Below, in pieces: positions 1 through 7,300 of a stretch of DNA of 16,575 nt. Source of the stretch: CAJQQY01 sp964352225 (GTDB lineage: Bacteria; Bacteroidota; Bacteroidia; Chitinophagales; Saprospiraceae). The notes under the pieces are model-generated. The model did no database searches, was not told the DNA's origin, and worked only from the letters and a program-made list of their open reading frames with translations. The stretch covers positions 1-16,575 of the forward strand of contig CAYGRM010000128.1 of NCBI GenBank assembly GCA_964352225.1, read 5' to 3'. Every line of letters starts with the position of its first letter. Position 1 is the first letter of the stretch. The position numbers and the translations under genes are program-made.

Positions 1-89
1 ACTTCTAATCACATTTGATGAAATTTTTTCAAGAAGTAAATATCGTTGCCGAGAATTACATATTCATTATTTACGAATGCTTTTAATCG

Positions 90-120
90 TTGTCAAAGCA
101 ACTATTTTTATTTAATTTCG
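90..120 (+). promoter_or_regulatory. Possible Bacteroidota-type promoter for the hisC-like gene
   Basis: A TTG at 90-92 is followed after 20 nt by TAATTTCG at 113-120. This is one mismatch from the TAnnTTTG -7 element known for the primary sigma factor of Bacteroidota, and the spacing is in the accepted range. It would give a leader of roughly 95 nt. The match is imperfect and such motifs arise easily in AT-rich DNA, so this is a tentative call. Confidence 0.3.
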
Positions 121-155
121 CAGCATTGTAAAACGACTCTCTGAGTTGTGAAGCA

Positions 156-194
156 TCAATTAAATCTCAACTTTAAACAATCCAATTTAATTGA
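156..194 (+). other. AT-rich 10-bp hairpin in the hisC leader
   Basis: TCAATTAAAT (156-165) is perfectly complementary to ATTTAATTGA (185-194) across a 19-nt loop. The stem ends 29 nt before the ATG at 224, and a copy of GCATC flanks each outer side. A smaller hairpin, ACGACTC/GAGTTGT with loop TCT, lies just upstream around 133-149. I recognise no known riboswitch or His-codon leader peptide, and the stem is almost all A-T, so any regulatory role is speculative. Confidence 0.3.
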
Positions 195-223
195 GCATCT
201 AACCAAATAAATCAAATATTTTT

Positions 224-1324
224 ATGACTACCAAAATCTCCCTGTTCAAACCATATCTTGATACTGATGCACCAGCTTATAAAGGTGGAAAATCAAAAGA
301 TGAAATTGATTTCGTTGGCCCTATTCATAAATTGTCATCGAATGAAAATCCTATTGGTGCTTCTCCCAAAGCAGTTGCTGCTATTCAGGCAAAAATGAAT
401 AATTTGTACGAATACCCAGATAATACTGATCTTCGATTACGAACGGCTTTAAGTCATTTTTACAAAGACGAATTAACGCCTGACCAGTTCGTAACAGCTA
501 ATAGTGGTGTAGGAATTATTGAATTAATTGTACATGCATTTTTGGGAGAAGGCTTGGAGTGTATTGCTTGCAATCCTGCTTTTTTACCTTATATTTCTTT
601 CCCTATCAAAGTGGGAGCCATAATTCGAGATGTACCATTGCTAGGTCATGATTACAATTTAGACATTGATGGAATCGTCAAAAACATCAATGACAACACC
701 CGAGTCATCTGGCTTTGCAGTCCCAATAATCCAACGGGAACATATTTGCCAAAACAAGATATTGATCAACTACTCGAACAAGTTCCTGATCATGTAGTGG
801 TAATTTTGGATGAAGTTTATTATCAGTTCGCTACTGCAGAAGATTATACTACTTCCCTGCCGTATGTTTTGGAGGGAAAAAATGTAATCGGTGTCAATAG
901 TTTTTCGAAGGCATATGGCTTAGCAGGTTTACGAATTGGTTATGCTTATTCAACCCCAAGAATCGGAAGGTATTTGAGTAAATTGCAACGTCCATTTTAT
1001 ATCAATACTTTGGCAACTGAAGCGGCAATAGCTGCCTTAACTGACGATGAATTTCTCGAATTAACCGTTAGGACGGTGAATGAAGGAAAAGCATTCTTGT
1101 ATCCTGAATTGGATAAATTAGGAATTACTTATTGGAAAAGTCAAGCCAACTTTTTCACCATAAAGCCAGGTATGGATTCAATATTATTTGAAGAAAAAAT
1201 GCAAGGATTTGGAGTAATGGTTCGGCCAGTTGATAATTTTGGAGCACCTGGTTGTGTAAGAATAACAATTGGTACTCAAGAAGCAAACGAGGCAGTCATT
1301 CATGCCATGAAAAATATTTTATAA
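224..1324 (+). CDS. hisC: Histidinol-phosphate aminotransferase family PLP enzyme
   Basis: This 366-residue cytoplasmic fold-type I PLP aminotransferase most resembles HisC, which transfers an amino group from glutamate to imidazole-acetol phosphate in histidine synthesis. Visible signatures are the N-terminal SSNENP (38-43), SPNNPTG (166-172) with the PLP-ring Asn169, DEVYY with the PLP-nitrogen Asp196, SFSKAYGLAGLRIGY with the Schiff-base Lys229 and phosphate-binding Arg237, and the C-terminal VRITIG with the carboxylate-binding Arg346. The length is normal for the family. The ATG at 224 puts the family's N-terminal motif at the usual distance. No other his genes are adjacent and the gene looks monocistronic. 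Stand-alone HisC-like enzymes in Bacteroidota can act on other amino acids, for example aromatic ones, so the family is sure but the substrate is inferred. Confidence 0.87.
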   Translation: MTTKISLFKPYLDTDAPAYKGGKSKDEIDFVGPIHKLSSNENPIGASPKAVAAIQAKMNNLYEYPDNTDLRLRTALSHFYKDELTPDQFVTANSGVGIIELIVHAFLGEGLECIACNPAFLPYISFPIKVGAIIRDVPLLGHDYNLDIDGIVKNINDNTRVIWLCSPNNPTGTYLPKQDIDQLLEQVPDHVVVILDEVYYQFATAEDYTTSLPYVLEGKNVIGVNSFSKAYGLAGLRIGYAYSTPRIGRYLSKLQRPFYINTLATEAAIAALTDDEFLELTVRTVNEGKAFLYPELDKLGITYWKSQANFFTIKPGMDSILFEEKMQGFGVMVRPVDNFGAPGCVRITIGTQEANEAVIHAMKNIL

Positions 1325-1410
1325 CCTTTTTAGGTTAAAAACCTTAACGTATTTACACTTTGTTCATAGCTGCGAAAATCGTACTTTTATTTTTACAAAA
1401 ATTCATTCTT

Positions 1411-2568
1411 ATGAAAAAAACTGTACTCTTATTTATATTAGCTGTAATGAGTAGTAGTTTGGTAGCCCAAATTACCGTTACAAATGCTACTTTCCCAGCT
1501 CCTGGAGATACGTTGCGAACCGTCGTAGATACCGAACCGAACATCAACTTGCAATCACCAGGAGAAAATATAACTTGGAATTTCACTTCTTTGAATGGTC
1601 CTGTTTTTGAAAGTATTATTTTGGACGCAAACCAAGGAGCTTCCTTTGTCAATTTTCCGAATGCAACAATTATGACGGGGCAGACACCGCTCGCTGAAAC
1701 CTATTTTCAAACGACCGCTACAACATATACTTCTTTAGGATATAGTGGTCAGGATCCAATTGGCTTAGGTTTGGAGGTAGCATTTAAAAATACGCCACCA
1801 TTAGTTGAGCGAGTTTCTCCGCTTAATTATAATGATGATAATAATTCATCTTCTTTTGTTTCTGTTCCATTTGCCTGGAGTGATTTACCTACTGTACTTA
1901 CGGATAGTTTACCTTTACCTCCAGACATTTCACCTGACTCAATCGCAATTGAAGTAACGACTACCCGAACGGAAACAGTAGATGCTTGGGGAAAGGTAGC
2001 CTTACCAGTAGGCACATATGACGTGTTAAGAGTGCGAAGAATGGATATAACACAAACAAGTGTAAAAGCTCTAGTTCCAACCTTTCCTGGATTCCCATCT
2101 ATTTGGATTGATGTAACTTCATTTTTGGGAGGAGTGAGTCCACTTTTGGGAGGCGATACGACTTTGACTTATCGATACTATAATGATGAATCAAAAGAAC
2201 CAATTGCGATCATCAGAGCTGACCCAGTCGATGAAACGCCAACCAATGCAGAATACAAATCAGTTAATCCCAATACGGTAAATATTATCAAATTATATGA
2301 TAAAAAACCAAACATTTATGCTTATCCAAATCCAGCGATTGACCAAGTAAGATTTGACCTCATAAATATACCCAATGGAGCATATGATTTGAATATTTAT
2401 AATATTCTTGGAGTAAAAGTTTGGAGTAAAAAATATGAGCTTACCAATTCTTCGGATACTATTCAGTTGGATATCAATAACTTCAAAAAAGGTACCTATC
2501 TATATAGCTTAGTGAATAAACGAGGGAAAACTCTCGCTACTAGACGCTTAGTAATTTTGAGGCCTTAA
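1411..2568 (+). CDS. Secreted protein of unknown function with T9SS type A sorting domain
   Basis: I choose the ATG at 1411 (385 residues) because it puts a textbook Sec signal peptide at the N-terminus: MKK, a hydrophobic core, and cleavage near LVAQ (about residue 20). The open frame reaches back to a TTG at 1360, but those 17 codons would bury the signal. The last ~87 residues form a T9SS type A sorting domain: YPNP at 305-308, 'NIYNILGVKVWSK' as the central strand pair, 'FKKGTYLYSLV', and a basic end 'TRRLVILRP'. Such domains direct export across the outer membrane by the PorU sortase system. The ~280-residue middle has no catalytic motif I recognise. It contains 'VDAWGKVALPVGTYDVLRVRR', a pattern I associate with uncharacterised Bacteroidota secreted proteins. 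The gene is separated from its neighbours by a strong downstream terminator, so it is probably monocistronic. Secretion is well supported; function is unknown. Confidence 0.85.
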   Translation: MKKTVLLFILAVMSSSLVAQITVTNATFPAPGDTLRTVVDTEPNINLQSPGENITWNFTSLNGPVFESIILDANQGASFVNFPNATIMTGQTPLAETYFQTTATTYTSLGYSGQDPIGLGLEVAFKNTPPLVERVSPLNYNDDNNSSSFVSVPFAWSDLPTVLTDSLPLPPDISPDSIAIEVTTTRTETVDAWGKVALPVGTYDVLRVRRMDITQTSVKALVPTFPGFPSIWIDVTSFLGGVSPLLGGDTTLTYRYYNDESKEPIAIIRADPVDETPTNAEYKSVNPNTVNIIKLYDKKPNIYAYPNPAIDQVRFDLINIPNGAYDLNIYNILGVKVWSKKYELTNSSDTIQLDINNFKKGTYLYSLVNKRGKTLATRRLVILRP

Positions 2569-2606
2569 GAAGTAGTCACTTTGAAAAGCTATTCGTTTTT
2601 CAACTA

Positions 2607-2649
2607 AAATCGGGAATACAAAATAATTTGTGTTCCCGATTTTTTTTTT
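2607..2649 (+). terminator. Strong intrinsic terminator after the T9SS protein gene
   Basis: ATCGGGAA (2609-2616) pairs with TTCCCGAT (2633-2640). The stem continues inward through a T-G wobble to ACAAA (2618-2622) with TTTGT (2627-2631), closing on the loop ATAA. A run of ten T residues starts at 2640. It lies 38 nt after the stop codon at 2568. Confidence 0.9.
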
Positions 2650-2702
2650 AAAAAAATCAATTTTATTGTACCCATCTTCATTTTACCACGTCACAAAGGT
2701 TA

Positions 2703-2720
2703 TTAGAATGAAAATTCTAA
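2703..2720 (+). other. 7-bp hairpin with GAAA tetraloop in the leader of the 23-residue-repeat gene
   Basis: TTAGAAT (2703-2709) and ATTCTAA (2714-2720) pair perfectly around the loop GAAA, a stable GNRA tetraloop. The element ends 35 nt before the ATG at 2756. It could be a 5'-UTR mRNA-stabilising stem or an operator-like palindrome. The stem has only one G-C pair, so its in vivo relevance is uncertain. Confidence 0.3.
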
Positions 2721-2755
2721 ACATATATTTTTTAACATAAAAACTTATTCAACCA

Positions 2756-3715
2756 ATGAGTCTAAAAAAAACAATTCCAACTTTATTAGCATTATTCGCA
2801 TGTGTAGCTGTAATCTTCGCTCAAGGAGATGCACCATTTGCTGATTTACCACCTACAACTGAGTATGGAAAATGCTATGCAAAATGTAAAATTCCGGATG
2901 TATACGAAACTATATCCGTTCAGAAAATTAAAAAAGAAGCTTCTACTAAATTAGTAAAAGTTCCAGCTCAGTATGAAAATGCAACTGAGACTGTACTCGT
3001 AAAAGAAGGTGGAGTAACATACAAAACTATTCCAGCCACTTACAAAACTGTAACTGAAACAATTGAAGTAGTTCCTGCTTCTACTTCATTCAGAACTATT
3101 CCAGCTAAGTACAGAACTGAAACTCGTCAGATTTTAGTTTCTCCGGCAAGTGGAAAATGGGTAAAAAAGAAAAAATCTCCTGGATGTTTTTCTCAAAACC
3201 CTGACGATTGTTATGTTGCATGTTATGAAGAAACTACAGCAAAGTACAGAACTGAAACCTACCAAGTATTAGCTACTGCTGCTACGACAACTGAAGAGGT
3301 AATTCCTGCTAAGTACAAAACTGTAAACAAAAGAGTAGTTGATCAACCAGCAAGAGTTGAAGAAATCGTAGTTGAGCCACAGTACAAAACTATTACTAAA
3401 AAAGTATTAGTTAGTCCTGCTACCACTCGAGAAGAAGTAATTCCTGCAGTTTACACAACTAGTACTTCTAAGCAATTAGTTAAAGCTGGTGGATTTACAG
3501 TATGGACTGAAATTCTTTGTGCTGAAAAAACAACTTCTAGCAAAGTACGTGCAGTTCAACAAGCGTTATCTGACGCTGGCTACAATCCTGGTCCTATGGA
3601 TGGTGTAATGGGTGTAAAAACTCAAGCTGCTATGGCTCAATACCAAACTGACAAAGGATTACCTGTAGGTAACATGAACTTGGAAACTTTGAAAGCTCTT
3701 GGAGTAGAAGAATAA
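2756..3715 (+). CDS. Exported protein of 23-residue Tyr-centred repeats with C-terminal peptidoglycan-binding domain
   Basis: This 319-residue protein has an N-terminal signal peptide: SLKK, then a hydrophobic core, with likely cleavage near IFA-Q at residues 22-23. Cys16 lies inside the core without a good lipobox, so a lipoprotein is unlikely. Residues about 45-245 consist of a repeat of roughly PA-x-Y-K-T-V-T-(x4)-V-x-P-A-(x3-4)-I. Its tyrosines fall at 50, 73, 96, 119, 164, 187, 210 and 233, a period of exactly 23 except for one 45-residue step. That step carries an insertion with C144, C152 and C156. An N-terminal KCYAKC gives C40 and C44, and C255 lies near the end. Residues ~263-319 match the peptidoglycan-binding domain 1 fold: 'VRAVQQALSDAGY', 'DGVMGVKTQAAMAQYQ', 'LETLKALG'. 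No catalytic domain is visible. The likely role is cell-wall-tethered structural or linker protein in the periplasm (inferred). Terminators flank the gene on both sides. Confidence 0.82.
   Translation: MSLKKTIPTLLALFACVAVIFAQGDAPFADLPPTTEYGKCYAKCKIPDVYETISVQKIKKEASTKLVKVPAQYENATETVLVKEGGVTYKTIPATYKTVTETIEVVPASTSFRTIPAKYRTETRQILVSPASGKWVKKKKSPGCFSQNPDDCYVACYEETTAKYRTETYQVLATAATTTEEVIPAKYKTVNKRVVDQPARVEEIVVEPQYKTITKKVLVSPATTREEVIPAVYTTSTSKQLVKAGGFTVWTEILCAEKTTSSKVRAVQQALSDAGYNPGPMDGVMGVKTQAAMAQYQTDKGLPVGNMNLETLKALGVEE
2900..3465 (+). repeat. In-gene array of 23-codon (69-nt) protein repeats
   Basis: Eight recognisable copies of a 23-residue unit are centred on Tyr50, 73, 96, 119, 164, 187, 210 and 233 of the peptidoglycan-binding protein. 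The phase is strict apart from a 22-residue insert between the fourth and fifth copies. Codons differ between copies, so this is an old, diverged protein repeat rather than a recent DNA expansion. Alternating β-favouring residues with a Pro-Ala turn in each unit suggest a β-hairpin or β-solenoid rod (inferred). Confidence 0.75.
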
Positions 3716-3741
3716 TCCAAATTTATTTTTCCTAATCGGGT

Positions 3742-3784
3742 AAAAAAAAGAGTTGATTGCACGAGCAATCGACTCTTTTTTTTT
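3742..3784 (+). terminator. Bidirectional intrinsic terminator after the peptidoglycan-binding protein gene
   Basis: AGAGTTGATTGC (3749-3760) pairs with GCAATCGACTCT (3765-3776), with one G-T pair, around the loop ACGA. Eight A residues precede the stem and a T-run follows to 3784, so it can act in both directions. It lies 26 nt after the stop codon. Confidence 0.92.
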
Positions 3785-3891
3785 GCAACCATTCATAAAG
3801 GATCATGTCTTTTTTGATACAACAGAAGCCTATTAATTTAATAGGGAGAGCGCGGGGAAATCACCTTTTTTGGTGGTTTCCCTATTTTTTT
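3785..3891 (+). ncRNA. Candidate small RNA or orphan tandem-hairpin element ending in a terminator
   Basis: Just beyond the first terminator lie two more hairpins with no gene before them. Hairpin 1 is the perfect inverted repeat CCTATTAATTTAATAGG (3829-3845). Hairpin 2 is GGGAAATCACC (3855-3865) with GGTGGTTTCCC (3872-3882), loop TTTTTT, followed by TATTTTTTT, which makes it an intrinsic terminator in the + direction. AATAGGGA (3840-3847) is also complementary to TCCCTATT (3879-3886), so hairpin 1 and the terminator stem can rearrange into a third structure. No clear promoter is visible. It may be the 3' end of a short independent transcript, or only a backup terminator for the gene upstream. 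Confidence 0.35.
3855..3891 (+). terminator. Second intrinsic terminator, + direction only
   Basis: An 11-bp stem (3855-3865 with 3872-3882, one G-T pair) with a T6 loop is followed directly by TATTTTTTT (3883-3891). On the opposite strand no T-run follows the stem, so it works only on + strand transcripts. It lies 71 nt past the end of the preceding terminator. Confidence 0.8.
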
Positions 3892-4336
3892 AAGGCAACA
3901 TTCAACCTTTTTTTTGATAATTGAACGACACCCTATTTCATAAGTCTTTAATAACCAGTAATTTAAGTAGTTCATATCTTCTCATATTTTCGTCAATTTA
4001 GGGCTAAAGTTATTCCCTATTTTTTCATAATAACTGAAAAAAAGCGGTATTTTCGTATTGCTATATCTCCCAAGGCCTTACCGAAGAGACAATATGTAAA
4101 AGCAAAAAAAGATTAATTCTACTTTTTGCAGATTAAAAATGCTGTTTTTCCTTTTTCCAAATCTCTAGACTAACTGATTAAAACTGATTTTCATTTATAA
4201 TGATCCCCCCATCGTTATGAAAAAAATCATTTATGTTATTTCGAATATTTTCACAGAAACATTTATATCGAATCTTACTTAACACTTGAAGAAAGTGCTC
4301 CATGCCGCTTCAAAACAAAATTTTAAAATATTGATA
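3892..4336. other. Gene-free stretch upstream of the giant PKD gene
   Basis: These 445 nt of very AT-rich DNA have no ORF I would support on either strand. They probably hold the promoter and leader of the giant gene, but I find no convincing TTG/TAnnTTTG pair. The nearest lookalike, TACTTTTTG around 4120, has one base too many between TA and TTTG. A 7-bp GCAAAAA/TTTTTGC inverted repeat brackets the same place (about 4101-4130). I see no tRNA, operator or attachment-site structure. Confidence 0.5.
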
Positions 4337-7300
4337 ATGAAAAATTTTACAACCACTCTTACACTTTTGTTGGTTCTGATCAGTAGCAGCTTATTTGCGC
4401 AAGTAAATTATACTGCCAAAGATCAGGTGACTATTTACAATGATGTATTCTTGTTCGGTTCCAATTTTGGCTATAACCCACCTTGGCAAGATGAAGACCT
4501 CGCAAATATTGCTGCTGGAAATCCTGCCTTAGGAATTGATGGCGTAGGAGTAAAATCCTCTCGACCAACTCTTCCGGGATGGTTTATGGAAGAATATGGT
4601 TATGATTTCCGATTGAATACTTATCAGCATTATTCAGATCTTGGATTGAGAGATAATGTATGTATCGTTGGCTTCCCTTCTGACGATCAAAAAGAAACAG
4701 ATCAACCTTGTGCAGGAATCCAGTCTGAAATGTTTGATAATTTATACACAGACATTTGGGATGGAGGCGCGAATGGTACGCCTTACAATGATGATAATTA
4801 CTATGCTGCTTATTTGTACAAAACAGTTTCGATGTACAAGCAGCATGTAAAATTCTGGGAAATCTGGAATGAGCCAGGATTTGATTATAGTGGAAACTGT
4901 GGTTGGAGAGAGCCAGGTGATCCGTTATGTAACTGGTGGGATAATGATCCGGATCCATGTATCAATAAATTACGAGCGCCAATTCAACATTATGTTCGGA
5001 CACTTCGAATTTCTTGGGAAATTATTAAAACGCTCGATCCTGACGCCTATGTAATTGTTGCAGGAGTTGGGTTTCCTAGTTTCTTAGATGCAATTTTGAG
5101 AAATACAGATAATCCTGTAGATGGAAGTGTAACTGCTGAATATCCTCATGGTGGTGGTGCTTATTTTGATGTGATGGGCTTTCACTCGTACACTCACTTT
5201 GATGGTACGATGAAATATTGGGATAATAACTTAGGTCAATTCGTTTATGAAAGACATTCTGATAAAGGTGCAAGTGGAGTATTGAGAAGACAAGATCAAT
5301 ACCAAGATGTTTTAGATAACTATGGTTTTGATGGCACAACTTATCCTGAAAAAGAATGGATTATCACCGAGATCAATGGCCCTCGAAAACAATTTCAAGA
5401 CTTTGTTGGATCAGAAGAATATCAAAGAAACTTTTTGCTGAAAGCTGCGGTAGTTTGTATGAAAAGTGATATTCGAGCAATGCACGTTTATAATTTAGCG
5501 GAAAGAAAAACTTATAATGAAGCAACTGGCGAGTTTGATTTATTTGGTTTATATGAAAAAGTAAAAGATACGCAACCTTATACTCAAGTAAAAACGGGGG
5601 AAGGCGTTGCTTATAAAACCATGTCAGATTTACTGTTTGGTTCAACTTATGATGCCACTCGAACAGCTCAGTTAAATATGCCTGCGACAGTTGATGGCGC
5701 TGCATTTTTAGATGCTGATGGAAATCATATTTATGTAATGTGGGCAAAAACCACAACTGACATGAGTGAGATTTCGAGTGCCACTTATTCTTTTCCAGCT
5801 GGATTAAATATTAATTATTTGGAAGCACGAAATTGGGAATATTCCAATACTTTCCAAAGTTCACAAGTTGATCCTAGTAGTATTGCTTTGACAGCTGAAC
5901 CTATATTTTTTACAGAATCCATTTTCTCAACAGATATTTCTGCTGGTTGTGAACCTTTGACGGTAAATTTTCAAGAACGATATGCTGGAACTGCAGCAAG
6001 TTATAATTGGACATTTGATGGAGGAGTTCCTGCCACTTCAACTGATGCAAATCCTACCGTAGATTATGCCAATGCAGGAACTTACGAATTCTCTTTAGAC
6101 GTCTTGGATGGAAGTGGAAATGTTTTAGCTACGCAAACATCTTTCGTCGTGGTAACTTCTCCACCAGCTGCTGATTTCACATATACCCTTTCAGGACCAA
6201 TTATTGTTTTCCAAAATAATTCTTCAACAAATACCGATACTTACAATTGGGTTTTTGGAGATGGAACGACAAGTTCAGAAAGAGAACCAACTCACGTTTA
6301 TAATACGAATGGAACTTACACCATTACTATGATTGCTTCTAATGGATGTGGTGCAAGTACGCAAACTGCAACTGTTACGATCAATACTTCTTCGAATTTC
6401 CAAATTCCATATAATGCCAATACTGTTTTAGATCCTTACCTAGGTACATTCCGTCCAGGAACAAACTTTGGCTATAATCCACCTTATACAGATTTTAGTT
6501 TAGCAGATCTTGCGGCTGGAAATCCAAGCATAAATATCAAAGGCGTAGGGGTAAAAGCTTCTCGACCTTCTCTTCCAGGATGGTTTGTGAATGAGTACGG
6601 TTATGAATTTAATTTGCCAAATTATCAACACTATGATAATTTAGGTTTGGAAGAAAATGTCTTAATTATTGGTTTCCCTGCTCCAGAAGAAAGAGATCCA
6701 GCTTACTATTGTGATGGCGTTCAATCGGAGATGTTTGCCAATATGTATTCTGACATTTGGGATGATGGTACTGATGGAACACCTTATAATGATGAAAATT
6801 ATTTAGCTGCTTATTTATATAAAGTAGTTACTCTTTATGGAGATAATGTTCGATTTTGGGAAATCTGGAATGAGCCAGGGTTTGATTATACTGGAAATTG
6901 TGGATGGAGAGAACCAGGCGATCCAGTTTGTAACTGGTGGGATCAAAACCCTGATCCATGTGATTTCAAATTACGTGCACCAATTATGCACTATGTTCGA
7001 ATCTTGAGAATTAGTTATGAAATAATAAAAACACTCCAACCCGACGATTACTTGGTAGTTGCAGGAGTTGGTTTCCCAAGTTACTTAGATGCGATTTTGA
7101 GAAATACCGATAACCCTGTGGATGGAAGTGTAACTGCTGACTATCCTCTTGGTGGTGGGGCATATTTTGATGTGATGGGTTTCCACGCTTATCCTCACTT
7201 TGATGGAACGATGAGATGGTGGGATAATTCAATCGGAGGTTTTCACTACGAGAGACACTCTGACCAAGCCATCCAAGGAATCAAAAATCGTCAAAACTTA

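Noticed and set aside
2..115. Open + strand frame running in from the left edge and ending with TAA at 113-115
   Set aside because: It is only 37 codons of unremarkable composition, has no recognisable C-terminus, and overlaps the likely promoter region. It cannot be told from chance.
1323..1344. Alternating AACCT / AGGTT / AACCT just after hisC, able to form two alternative 5-bp hairpins
   Set aside because: The stems are too short and no T-run follows, so I do not call a terminator or attenuator.
1352..1363. TACACTTTG upstream of the T9SS gene as a -7 promoter element
   Set aside because: There are three bases between TA and TTTG instead of two, and no TTG lies at the right distance upstream.
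1360..1410. Upstream in-frame TTG start for the secreted protein ending at 2568
   Set aside because: It would place 17 residues before a perfect signal peptide beginning at the ATG at 1411.
2798..2806. Lipoprotein signal at Cys16 (LFAC) of the 23-residue-repeat protein
   Set aside because: Phe at -2 is atypical and a hydrophobic stretch continues past the cysteine to a normal FAQ cleavage site.
4286..4336. Upstream in-frame TTG start for the giant PKD protein
   Set aside because: The ATG at 4337 directly begins a canonical signal peptide; the extension has no support.
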